In this document: one piece after another, positions 32,286 through 40,260 of the stretch | How the letters are laid out: each line of letters starts with the position of its first letter | How positions within the stretch are numbered: the stretch's first letter is position 1 | Source: Streptomyces tendae | GTDB taxonomy: Bacteria > Actinomycetota > Actinomycetes > Streptomycetales > Streptomycetaceae | Assembly: GCF_014650435.1 (NCBI RefSeq) | Contig: NZ_BMUY01000005.1 | Span: 372,001 to 436,000 of the forward strand | Direction of reading: 5' to 3' | Length of the DNA: 64,000 nucleotides | Program-made: the position numbers and the translations under genes | Notes under the pieces: model-generated | The model's database searches: none | What the model saw: only the letters and a program-made list of their open reading frames with translations | Told to the model about the DNA's origin: nothing

Positions 32286-33295
32286 TTCGTCGCCTCCATG
32301 ATCGCGCGGTGGATGGTGGACGGCTGGAGCAGCACGTCGTGCTCCAGGTGCGCCGCGGTCGGGACGATGCTCGGCTCGGCGCTCAGCGGCAGTACCGGGC
32401 GGGCCAGTCGGCTCCACAGCTGCTCGTGGAGTTGCTGTGCGAGCAGTTCGCCCCAGGTCCCGTCGGCCGTGGAGTCCTCCAGGACACAGATGCGGTCGGC
32501 ACGGGACAGCACCGGGAGCAGCGCCTTGCTGTCGAAGGGGTAGAGCTGGGAGGGCACCAGCAGTTCACACGTGATCTCCTCTTCGAGGAGCAGGCTGCGC
32601 AGGGCGGTGACGGCCCGTTCGGTGAGCCCGCCCGGGGCCAGAACGATCCAGTCGGGGGGCCCGCAGTCCGGCGCGAACACCCGGGCGGTCTCGCTGGGAT
32701 CGGCCAGCGCCTCGTAGCGGAAGAGGTCGTCCACGACCCCCTCCTGGTACATGGCGCGGGTGTAGAGCACCTTGTCCTCGAAGAGCACACCGGGCTCCTC
32801 GCGGTCGAGCATCGCGGTCAGTACGCGCTGGTTGTCGTGGAACGGGGAGACTTCCCGCAGGTGCAGCGAGGGAATGCCGAGGAAGTGCTTCTGCAGGCTC
32901 TGGCTGTGCGTCGGGCCGTACCCCCGGTTGCCGCCGGTGGGGCAGCGGACGACCATGCTCATCGGGACCCTGCGGCCGTACATCGACACGGACTTGGCGG
33001 CGAAGTTCAGCAGCGGGTCGAAGGCCAGTGCGGCGAAGTCCGAGAACATCATCTCGACCACGGACCGGTTGCCCGCCAGGGCCAGGCCCGCGCCCACGCC
33101 GGCGATGCCGCCCTCACTCAGCGGTGAGGACAGCACCCGGTCGGGGAAGCGGTCGGAGAGCCCCCGGGTCACCTTGAACGCCCCGCCGTAGGGGTCGGCG
33201 ACGTCCTCACCGATCAGATACGTGCCGGGGTGGGCGCCGAGGAGGTGGTGCAGTGCGCTGTTGAGGTTCTCGGCCACACGCTGGCGCCTGGTCAT
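32282..33295 (-). CDS. 2-oxoacid dehydrogenase E1 beta subunit
   Basis: A 337-residue transketolase-like beta subunit. It begins MTRRQRVAENLNSALHHLLG and has the conserved GEDVADPYGGAFKVTRGL and SSPLSEGGIAGVGAGLALAG segments with the TPP-activating Glu. RCPTGGNRGYGPTHSQSLQ follows, and then a C-terminal domain. I chose the ATG at 33295, four codons inside the longest frame, because it overlaps the E1alpha stop as ATGA. With E1alpha it decarboxylates a 2-oxoacid. The sequence does not tell pyruvate from branched-chain oxoacid. Confidence 0.92.
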   Translation of the reverse strand: MTRRQRVAENLNSALHHLLGAHPGTYLIGEDVADPYGGAFKVTRGLSDRFPDRVLSSPLSEGGIAGVGAGLALAGNRSVVEMMFSDFAALAFDPLLNFAAKSVSMYGRRVPMSMVVRCPTGGNRGYGPTHSQSLQKHFLGIPSLHLREVSPFHDNQRVLTAMLDREEPGVLFEDKVLYTRAMYQEGVVDDLFRYEALADPSETARVFAPDCGPPDWIVLAPGGLTERAVTALRSLLLEEEITCELLVPSQLYPFDSKALLPVLSRADRICVLEDSTADGTWGELLAQQLHEQLWSRLARPVLPLSAEPSIVPTAAHLEHDVLLQPSTIHRAIMEATK

Positions 33296-34263
33296 CGGGC
33301 CTCCCATCGGGACGCCGGACGCGCGCCGACCTCTCGTACGACGGCGGCGACGGCCTGAGCCTGTGCCTGGTCGGCGGCGGCGAACTGCGCGGGATGGTCC
33401 TGTCGGTAGCGGCGGTACCAGTCGTGCCGGGCCGCTCGCTCACGGACCTCGGCCGCGCGGGTGTCGTCCCCCTTGCTGTGCGGGCCCACGCGGTGGGTGA
33501 CGCACTCGACCACGTACGGCCGGTGCCGGTCGCGGACCTGCTCGACCACGGGGGCGAGGGCGGCGCGTACGTCGGTGACGTCCACGGAGTCGATCCGCAG
33601 GTGGCCGACGCCGAAGGCCGCCGCCCGGGCCGCGACGGTGCCGGACATCTGCCGCTCGGTCGGTGTCGACTGGGCGATCCCGTTGTGCTCCACCACGACG
33701 AGCACCGGGGCCTGCCACAGCTGCGCCATGTTGAGCGCCTCGTACACGGCGCCCTCGCCCCAGGTGCCGTCGCCGATGTGGACCACCGCGATCCGGCCCG
33801 GCTCGGCCTGCTTCAGGTGCAGGCCGACTCCCACGGCGACGGGCAGGCTCTGGCCCTGTACGCCGGTCGACAGGTAGCGGTCTCGGTAGATGTGCTGGCT
33901 GCCGCCCACGCCGTGGCAGACGGCACCGGCCCGTCCCATGATCTCCGCGAGCAGACCGTGCGGGTCGTGGAAGCGGGCCAGGTAGTGGCCGTGCCCGCGG
34001 TGGTTGCTGAAGACGTAGTCGCCGTCGTCCAGCAGCGGGTAGAGCGCGACGGGGATGTACTCCTGGCCGAGGCAGGTGTGCGTGGTGCCGTGCAGCCGGC
34101 CCTGGGAGAACAGCTCAAGGACGGCCAGTTCGAAGTGGCGGATCATCAGCAGGGTGCCGAGATCGGCGTCGGACAGACGGGACAGGGGACGGGCCACGGC
34201 ACCGGCTTCGGGTGCGCCGACGGCCCTGAGGTCGACCGCGGGGGACGCGGACGTGACGTTCAT
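33292..34263 (-). CDS. 2-oxoacid dehydrogenase E1 alpha subunit
   Basis: A 323-residue TPP-dependent alpha subunit. The TPP/Mg motif is GDGTWGEG (164-171) to EHN (192-194). The conserved YVFSNHRGHGHYLARF and GVGGSQHIYRDR segments line the active site. It is most like the acetoin/branched-chain oxoacid type of E1alpha (short, split from beta). It lies 10 bases after KAS III, so the E1-E2 genes are embedded between the KAS III/ACP pair and the ACP/KAS II pair. This fits supply of a special acyl-CoA starter. Confidence 0.92.
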   Translation of the reverse strand: MNVTSASPAVDLRAVGAPEAGAVARPLSRLSDADLGTLLMIRHFELAVLELFSQGRLHGTTHTCLGQEYIPVALYPLLDDGDYVFSNHRGHGHYLARFHDPHGLLAEIMGRAGAVCHGVGGSQHIYRDRYLSTGVQGQSLPVAVGVGLHLKQAEPGRIAVVHIGDGTWGEGAVYEALNMAQLWQAPVLVVVEHNGIAQSTPTERQMSGTVAARAAAFGVGHLRIDSVDVTDVRAALAPVVEQVRDRHRPYVVECVTHRVGPHSKGDDTRAAEVRERAARHDWYRRYRQDHPAQFAAADQAQAQAVAAVVREVGARPASRWEAR

Positions 34264-34273
34264 GAGGTGCTCC

Positions 34274-35236
34274 TTAAGGAAGTTCGACCACCTGGGCGCA
34301 CCAGGTCAGCCCGGCGCCGAAGCCCAGCAGCAGCGCCTTGTCGCCGGGCCGCACGGTGGCCGAGGCGAGCAGCGACTCCAGAGCCAGCGGGATGGACGCC
34401 GAACTGGTGTTGCCGTCGGTGACGATGCTGCGGGCGATCGCCACGTGCTCGGGCGGGCGCAGTCGGCGCACCATCGCGTCGATCAGCCGCCCGTTGCACT
34501 GGTGCGGCACGAAGGCGCCGATGTCGTCCCAGGTGAGCCCGGCCGCGTCGAGTGCCTCCTGGGCCACTTGCGGCATGTGCGAACCGAACCAGCGGACCAC
34601 CCGGGTGCCGTCCATGTGCATGTACGGGCGGGCGGCACCGGGTTTGGGCGGGGCGCTGGTCATCCAGGGCTCACCGGGGCCGTGGGTGCCCCACACCGCC
34701 GGTCCGATCCCGGGGTGCTCCGCGGCGCTGACCACCGCGGCCCCGGCGGCATCGCCGAAGACCATGACGGTCGCGCAGTCGTCGGGGTCGGTGATGTCGC
34801 TCAGCCGCTCGGCGGCGACGACCAGGATCTGACGCGCCTGCTGTGCGGCGATGAGTCCGGAGGCCAGGCTCAGCCCGTAACCGAACCCGGCGCACCCGCC
34901 GTTGACGTCGAACCCGCCGGCCCGGCCGGCGCCGATGCGGTGGGTGAGACTGGCGGCCCGGCACGATGCCTGGCCGACGCTGCTGGCGGAGGAGAACAGG
35001 ACACAGTCCAGGTCCTGGGCGAGCACGCCCGCGTGGGCCAGGGCCTTGTCCGCCGCCTGCGCGGCCATCTCGACGAAGGTGTCGTCGGGGTCGGCCTTCA
35101 GCCTGGTCCGGATCCCGGTGATCTGCTCGATATAGCCGTCCTCGTGACCGAACCTGGTGTCGAGTTCGGCGCTGGTGAGCAGGCCACCGGGGCGGTAGAC
35201 GCCGATGCCGGTCAGCCGTCCCGCGCCCCGGGCCAT
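34274..35236 (-). CDS. Beta-ketoacyl-ACP synthase III (FabH-like)
   Basis: A 320-residue KAS III that condenses an acyl-CoA starter with malonyl-ACP. The triad is Cys115 in DVNGGCAGFGYGL, His245 in VPHQCNGRLID and Asn276 in DGNTSSASIPLAL. It starts at the ATG at 35236, sharing one base with the ACP stop (TGATG), so it is coupled to ACP 2. It is the probable entry point for the acyl-CoA made by the E1/E2 complex. The active-site helix has PHQCN in place of the common PHQAN. Confidence 0.93.
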   Translation of the reverse strand: MARGAGRLTGIGVYRPGGLLTSAELDTRFGHEDGYIEQITGIRTRLKADPDDTFVEMAAQAADKALAHAGVLAQDLDCVLFSSASSVGQASCRAASLTHRIGAGRAGGFDVNGGCAGFGYGLSLASGLIAAQQARQILVVAAERLSDITDPDDCATVMVFGDAAGAAVVSAAEHPGIGPAVWGTHGPGEPWMTSAPPKPGAARPYMHMDGTRVVRWFGSHMPQVAQEALDAAGLTWDDIGAFVPHQCNGRLIDAMVRRLRPPEHVAIARSIVTDGNTSSASIPLALESLLASATVRPGDKALLLGFGAGLTWCAQVVELP

Positions 35237-35508
35237 CAGCGGGCTCCGTCCGCCGCGGCGACGGCCGCCTGGCCGTTCACGTAGTCGAGGGTCCGTCGGA
35301 CGGTGCGCAGGTCGTGCACCGCCTCGTCCGGGATGGGAACGCCGTAGCGCTCCTGGATCCGCTCGGCCAGTTCGATGACGGCCATCGAGTCGAAACCCAG
35401 CGATGTGAAGGGCGCGTCGGCCGGCTGCTCCGAGAGCGCCCGGGCCGCTTCGGCGCCGGCGATCTCGGCCACCATCGCCGTCAGGTCTTCCAGGGTGAAA
35501 GGGGACAT
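35236..35508 (-). CDS. Acyl carrier protein 2
   Basis: A 90-residue carrier protein with Ser41 in TSLGFDSMAVIELAERI as the phosphopantetheine site. It differs clearly from ACP 1 (DSM in place of DSL, and a longer Ala-rich tail), so the two probably serve different steps. This one, tied to KAS III, would be the loading or first-extension carrier. It lies 70 bases downstream of the thioester reductase gene, with GGAGTT as a possible RBS. Confidence 0.93.
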   Translation of the reverse strand: MSPFTLEDLTAMVAEIAGAEAARALSEQPADAPFTSLGFDSMAVIELAERIQERYGVPIPDEAVHDLRTVRRTLDYVNGQAAVAAADGAR

Positions 35509-35578
35509 TGCGGAAACTCCAGCTGTTGAGATGCGGGGAGGGTGACGTGAGGCACGGGAGGAGAGGACCGTGCGTGGG

Positions 35579-36697
35579 TCACTGGGCGGGCAGCAGGGCG
35601 TCGCGGCTCAGGAAGGCGAGCATCCTGCGGAAGTAGTCGGAGTCGAGCACGGGCGGGGCCCGGTGCGCGGACACCGCGGTGGTACCGGCTGTGTCCTGAC
35701 CCGGGGCCGGGATCATCTGCCGGAGGGTCTCGCCGGCCAGCCGCAGGGTGCTGCGGGGGACCTTGTCGCCCAGGTCGCGAAGCCGCTCCAGCCAGGTGTC
35801 GAACGGAACGAGCGGAAGGTCGACACCCGCGTCCGCGAAGCCCTGGAAGTACGACCGGAAGGGCAGCGGTTCGGGATCGATCACGTGGAACACCTGTCCT
35901 CGGGCACGTCGGCTCAGGGACAGGTCGACGATGGCGCGGCTGGTGAAGTCGACCGTGCCCACCGGCAGGAGACCGGGGTGGTCGGGGGCGCAGCCGGCGC
36001 GGATGCTCGCCGTCGTCAGGTGGACGAACCAGTCCGCCTTCCCCACCAGGCCGGTGCGCGAGTCCGCCAGGATCACACCGGGCCGGTGCACCATCGTGGG
36101 CGATCCGCGGTCCGCGGCCTGCGCGACCAACTGCTCGGCGACCCATTTGGTGGCGCAGTAACCGGAGACGCCGGTCCCGGCCTCCCGGGCCGCCGGGATC
36201 ACCCCCATCGTCGAGATGTAGTGCACGGGAATGCGGCGGGTCCGGGTCGCCAGTCTCAGGATTTCCAGGGTCCCCGACACATTGCAGCCGCGCAGGATCG
36301 GGTAACTCGCCAGAAGGTTGACCCAGGCACCGCAGTGGTAAATGACGTCGATGCCGCGCGAGAGGCCCGTGAACTCCTCGTCGGTCAGGCCGAACCGCGG
36401 CTTCGCCAGGCTGCCGGGCACGACGTCGACCCGGGACATGTGGTGCTCGGGCACATCCCGGGCGCGCAACTGACCGGCGATCCGCTCCCGGGCCTGAGCG
36501 GCCGACTCCGCTCTCACCAGGCAATGGATTCGAGCGTCGGTGGCATCCAGCAGGTCGGCGAGCAGGAAACCGCCGAGGAATCCCGTGGCGCCCGTCAGCA
36601 GAATTCTCTCGGGCGACTCTTCGGAAACATCCGGCAGAGCCGACGCATCGATTTCCGCCGGAAGTCGCAGATCGTCGCTGATCGGGAAACTGGCCAT
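35579..36697 (-). CDS. Stand-alone thioester reductase (NAD(P)-binding 4 / SDR-e)
   Basis: A 372-residue short-chain-reductase-type protein like the terminal reductase (R) domains of NRPS and carboxylic acid reductases. The nucleotide motif is GATGFLG at 36-42 and the catalytic Tyr180/Lys184 pair is in GYCATKWVAEQL. HRPGVILADSRTG and late LPLVPFDTWLERL follow. It lacks a carrier or adenylation domain, so it must take an acyl-ACP in trans and release it as aldehyde or alcohol. The ATG at 36697 is preferred; the frame is open 21 codons upstream from a GTG. It is the first gene of block A. Confidence 0.9.
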   Translation of the reverse strand: MASFPISDDLRLPAEIDASALPDVSEESPERILLTGATGFLGGFLLADLLDATDARIHCLVRAESAAQARERIAGQLRARDVPEHHMSRVDVVPGSLAKPRFGLTDEEFTGLSRGIDVIYHCGAWVNLLASYPILRGCNVSGTLEILRLATRTRRIPVHYISTMGVIPAAREAGTGVSGYCATKWVAEQLVAQAADRGSPTMVHRPGVILADSRTGLVGKADWFVHLTTASIRAGCAPDHPGLLPVGTVDFTSRAIVDLSLSRRARGQVFHVIDPEPLPFRSYFQGFADAGVDLPLVPFDTWLERLRDLGDKVPRSTLRLAGETLRQMIPAPGQDTAGTTAVSAHRAPPVLDSDYFRRMLAFLSRDALLPAQ

Positions 36698-37065
36698 ACC
36701 AACACCGCATTTCAGCACAGGCGAGATTCGGTCCTGCCCTGAACACTCCCCGCACCTCACGAGGTCTACTACAGAAATCTTCCACCAGTGGGAGCGCAGG
36801 GCGCATCCTCCCGGCCGTCACCCGCTCCCGCACCACTATCACGGGTGAGTAGGGCTCATTCATTCGAACAGACCACGGCTCCGAATGGACGGCCGGAACG
36901 TACGCCCGGAGCGCGTTACCGATATCGCGCGCCGTCGGTTGCACACCAACGCGCTTACACGGACGGAGCGTTGCGAAACGGGGGGCGGGGGGCGGGAGCG
37001 GCCCGAGCGTAAAGACAGGTGAGACGGACACAGCCAATGGGTCGCGAGACAAGGGGGGTTGGGCC
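36698..37065. promoter_or_regulatory. Divergent promoter region of blocks A and B
   Basis: A 368-base non-coding region between the divergent thioester reductase and HD-protein genes. It is less GC-rich than the genes and holds a CGATATCG palindrome near 36918 and a G-run (36979-36993) followed by CGTAAAGAC, which may be a -10 for the plus-strand operon. GGAACG near 36896 resembles an ECF -35, but I could not find a matching -10 at the right spacing. It must contain the promoters for both operons. Confidence 0.55.
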
Positions 37066-37725
37066 ATGGCCTCAGGGCCGAAGATGCCGGAGGACCCCGA
37101 TCCCGGTGGGAGCGGGGCGAGTTCACACTCCGGTCCATCGAAGGTGTTGCCCGAGGCATGGCAGCCTCTGCTCGACCGCCCCGCCCTCGCGGAGCTGCTC
37201 GGGCACCCCCTCGCGGGCGCCGCGCTGGAGGAGATGTGCCGGCTCCTGCCACCCCGCGTCGCCGTGCACTCCCTGCGGACGTTCCTGCTGGCCGACGCCT
37301 GTGCGCGGACCCACGGGACCGCCTACGACCGGGTCGGCCTGCTGGCCGCCGCGGCGTTCCACGACGCCGGGCTGGTAGGGCGCACTCCGCTCGGTCGCGG
37401 TGGATTCCCGCGCCGCTCCGCCCAGTTGCTCGACCGCTTCCTGGCCCGGCAGCAGGTGGGCACGGTGCGGCGCACGACCCTCACGCGTGCGGTGCGCGAG
37501 CACATGCGGCCGTTTCCCGCTCGCGACGCCGGACCCGAGGCGCGGCTGCTGCACTTCGGCGTGTGGCTGGACGTCACCGGGCGCGGCGAGCGGCAAGTGC
37601 CCGGTGACCGCCGCAGGTTGGCCCAACTGGCGCCCACCCCCTGCTTCGCCGTGTCCTTCTCCGCCCGGTTGGTGGCCTGCGGGCTGCGCCGGGTGCTGCC
37701 GGGCTCCCCGGTCGCCCACCGGTGA
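37066..37725 (+). CDS. HD-domain-like protein, function unknown
   Basis: A 219-residue protein. The pattern HSLRTFLLADACARTHG (near 68-84) followed by LLAAAAFHDAGLVGRT (92-107) fits an HD metal-binding domain (first His, then the His-Asp pair), and REHMRPFP could give a later His. HD proteins are phosphohydrolases or, in the cyanamide-hydratase group, hydratases. The first 25 residues (MPEDPDPGGSGASSHSG) are disordered. The ATG at 37066 follows AAGGGGGG. It is the first gene of block B, 49 bases before the halogenase-like gene. The exact reaction cannot be told. Confidence 0.65.
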   Translation: MASGPKMPEDPDPGGSGASSHSGPSKVLPEAWQPLLDRPALAELLGHPLAGAALEEMCRLLPPRVAVHSLRTFLLADACARTHGTAYDRVGLLAAAAFHDAGLVGRTPLGRGGFPRRSAQLLDRFLARQQVGTVRRTTLTRAVREHMRPFPARDAGPEARLLHFGVWLDVTGRGERQVPGDRRRLAQLAPTPCFAVSFSARLVACGLRRVLPGSPVAHR

Positions 37726-37774
37726 CCGGGGAGCCCGGCGACTCGCTCTTCCCGTCGCGAAAGGAACCGCAGAC

Positions 37775-39532
37775 ATGCAAGAAGACCAGCGTGTTTTCGA
37801 TGTCGCCATCGTCGGAGGCGGCATCGGCGGGACGATGCTGGGGACCGTACTCGCACGTCACGGCGTGCGAGTGCTGCTGCTCGAAGGCAGCGGCCACCCC
37901 CGGTTCGCCATCGGAGAGTCCACCGTCCCCGAGACCACGTTCGGGCTCCGGGTCCTGGCCGGCCGCTACGACGTCCCTGAGCTCGATCACCTGGCGACCA
38001 ACGCGGCACTGCGCCGCCACGTGTCGTCGAACAGCGGGGTCAAGCGAAACTTCAGCTTCATCTACCACCGGGAAGGTGAGCCCACCCGGCCCGACGAGTG
38101 CACCCAGTACCCCACCTGGGGACCTCCGCTCGGTCCCGACTCGCACTACTTCCGGCAGGACGTGGACGCGTACATGTTCCACGTCGCCGTGTCCTACGGC
38201 GTGACCGCGTACACCCACACCATGGTCGACGACGTGAAGTTCGAGGAGGACGGCGCCACTCTCGTCACCCGGGACCGGGGCACCTTCCGGGCCTCGTACG
38301 TGGTCGACGCCGGCGGCATGCGGGCGGTCCTGCCCGAGCGCCTCGGGCTGCGGCAGGAACCGCCCTACCGCACGAGGTCGCGCACGATCTTCACGCACAT
38401 GGTGGATGTGCGCCCGTTCGACGCCGTGGCGCCTTCGCGTGCGCAGCACGGCATGCCCAGCCCGTTCAGCCAGGGAACGCTCCACCACATGTTCCCGGGC
38501 GGATGGTTCTGGGTCATCCCGTTCGACAACCAGACGGCCGGCACGAACCAGTTGTGCAGTGTCGGCCTCAACCTCGATCTCGACCAGCACCCCCGGCCGG
38601 AGGGCATCTCGGCGGAAGAGGAGTTCTGGCAGTACGTGCGCCGGTTCCCCAGTGTGGCCCGGCAGTTCGAGCGGGCGCGGGCGGTCCGGCCGTACGTGTC
38701 CACCGACCGCACCCAGTTCGCCTCGCAGAAGGTCGTCGGCGACCGGTGGTGCCTGCTGCCGCACGCCAGTGACTTCATCGACCCGCTCTTCTCCAGTGGA
38801 CTCGCCGTCACCGTGATGGCGCTCAACGCCCTGGGCCACCGGCTGATCGACGCGGTGCGCCAGAACGACTTCGACACCGCCCGGTTCGCGTACCTGGACC
38901 ACTGGACCAAGCGCATGTTCCGGTTCTACGACGACCTGGTGTCCTGCAGCTACATCGCGTTCGACGACTTCGACCTGTGGAACGCCTGGAACCGCGTGTG
39001 GACCATCACCACGCTGTACGGCACGAACGCCCAGAACCAGGCCGCCGTGACGTTCGACAAGACGCACGACCCGGCCTGTTTCGACATGCTGGAGCAGCCG
39101 CCGTACCGAGGTCTCCAGGGTATGGACAACCCCTGGGTGGAGCGGATGTTCGACCAGTCGCGGGACGCCGTACTCGCCTATCGTGCGGGCGAGTTGACGA
39201 AGGAGCAGACGATCGCACGCATCTACGAGCTGCTGGGCGAGAGCGGACTGGTCCCGTCGGTGTGGGGCACCCTGGACCCCGAAGACCGGTGCCCGTCCGG
39301 GGTGTTCACCCTCTGGCCGCTGATGAAGATCCTGCTGTGGGGCAAGTACCGCTCGCCGCAGCACGTCCGGGGCTCCTACTTCACCGGCGGAGCGCGGCTG
39401 GTGGGCAAGGAGGCGGTCCAGGCGTACACCACCGAGCTGCGCGCCGGCAGCTCCCAAGTGCACCAGATCGCACGGGACATGTGGCGCAACTGGAACCGCG
39501 ACTGGGCGCGGCGGCCCGCACCGCGGAAATGA
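37775..39532 (+). CDS. Flavin-dependent halogenase-like protein
   Basis: A 585-residue FAD protein of the flavin-dependent halogenase superfamily. The dinucleotide motif is GGGIGGTMLGTVLARHG (14-30). The IGEST box is at 46-50, where halogenases have IGES. The hallmark WxWxIP is WFWVIP at 244-249, and DPLFSSGLAVTVMALN is the late FAD-binding segment. Lys90 in GVKRNFSFI is a candidate for the catalytic lysine. The length and C-terminal extension resemble the CmlS/PltA-like branch, which acts on carrier-bound or phenolic substrates. No halide or substrate can be inferred, and some relatives are oxygenases. A partner flavin reductase is encoded in block C. Confidence 0.82.
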   Translation: MQEDQRVFDVAIVGGGIGGTMLGTVLARHGVRVLLLEGSGHPRFAIGESTVPETTFGLRVLAGRYDVPELDHLATNAALRRHVSSNSGVKRNFSFIYHREGEPTRPDECTQYPTWGPPLGPDSHYFRQDVDAYMFHVAVSYGVTAYTHTMVDDVKFEEDGATLVTRDRGTFRASYVVDAGGMRAVLPERLGLRQEPPYRTRSRTIFTHMVDVRPFDAVAPSRAQHGMPSPFSQGTLHHMFPGGWFWVIPFDNQTAGTNQLCSVGLNLDLDQHPRPEGISAEEEFWQYVRRFPSVARQFERARAVRPYVSTDRTQFASQKVVGDRWCLLPHASDFIDPLFSSGLAVTVMALNALGHRLIDAVRQNDFDTARFAYLDHWTKRMFRFYDDLVSCSYIAFDDFDLWNAWNRVWTITTLYGTNAQNQAAVTFDKTHDPACFDMLEQPPYRGLQGMDNPWVERMFDQSRDAVLAYRAGELTKEQTIARIYELLGESGLVPSVWGTLDPEDRCPSGVFTLWPLMKILLWGKYRSPQHVRGSYFTGGARLVGKEAVQAYTTELRAGSSQVHQIARDMWRNWNRDWARRPAPRK

Positions 39533-39682
39533 GCACGGAAAAACATTTCTGCCGACTGACGGAGGCGCATATTCCGGTTTGCCGCTCCAGGGCCTCGGGT
39601 AGGAAAACCACATGGCCGACAAATGGAAAGTCGGCCGCGGTTCTCCCCGCTCAATCCGAGAGACAACGGGCTGCAATCCACG

Positions 39683-40207
39683 ATGGTGCGACATTCCACC
39701 TGCCAATCGCCCGCTGAATGCTCCTGGGAAGAAATCTTCCAGCATCAGGACCGCCTCATGCGGCTGGTTCGGCGAAGACTACCGAGTTTTCAGGACGCCG
39801 AGGACTGCGTCCAGGAAACCATGGCCCGGGCAGCCGCCCACGCCACGTTGGACAGGAATCGACTCGGTGCCTTTCTGACGTCCGTGGCGCTTCGCCTCTG
39901 CATCGACTTCTACCGCGACATGGACCGTCGCAGCAGACTGCTCCAGCGTGCGGCGCTCGCGGAAACCCCGGGCACGACCGAGGAGGACGTCTGCGACGAG
40001 GACTTCGGCAGATGGCTTCTGGGTCAAGTACAACACCTGCGGGGGCGGGAGCAGGAGGTCATACTCGCCCGCGCCAAGGGCATTTCCACTGCGGAATTCG
40101 CCCGCATACACAACATCTCCGTCAAGGCGGCCGAAGCCGCCTTCACCAGGGGCCGCGCACGATTGAAGAACGTCTGCGCGAAAGCCTTGGAAGGCTGCGC
40201 CCGATAA
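39683..40207 (+). CDS. ECF-like RNA polymerase sigma factor in the biosynthetic locus
   Basis: A 174-residue sigma factor (the start could also be the ATG at 39623, giving 194). Region 2 is RLVRRRLPSFQDAEDCVQETMARAAAH...FLTSVALRLCIDFYRD. Region 4 is LRGREQEVILARAKGISTAEFARIHNISVKAAEAAFTRGRARLK with a standard HTH. No anti-sigma gene lies next to it. Placed inside operon B, between the halogenase-like gene and the NPLA-repeat gene, it is probably a pathway-specific sigma or an activator of the repeat-protein gene 53 bases downstream. The 150 bases before it (39533-39682) may carry its promoter. Confidence 0.85.
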   Translation: MVRHSTCQSPAECSWEEIFQHQDRLMRLVRRRLPSFQDAEDCVQETMARAAAHATLDRNRLGAFLTSVALRLCIDFYRDMDRRSRLLQRAALAETPGTTEEDVCDEDFGRWLLGQVQHLRGREQEVILARAKGISTAEFARIHNISVKAAEAAFTRGRARLKNVCAKALEGCAR

Positions 40208-40260
40208 CACCCGAAAACCGCACCTCTCCCATCGCAGAGAAACGGAAAGGGACCCCACTC

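Noticed and set aside
33394..35284. Plus-strand frames of 342 and 409 codons opposite E1alpha and KAS III
   Set aside because: The minus-strand genes have full catalytic motifs and translational coupling, and the plus frames have no motif.
36893..36925. ECF promoter (GGAAC ... CGTTAC) upstream of block B
   Set aside because: The spacing between the two elements is only about 14-15 bases, shorter than normal for ECF promoters, so I did not call it.
39612..39878. An 88-codon frame starting at the ATG at 39612 ahead of the sigma factor
   Set aside because: It runs out of frame into the sigma gene, has no homology I recognise, and its Trp/Pro/Arg-rich composition is that of a shadow frame.
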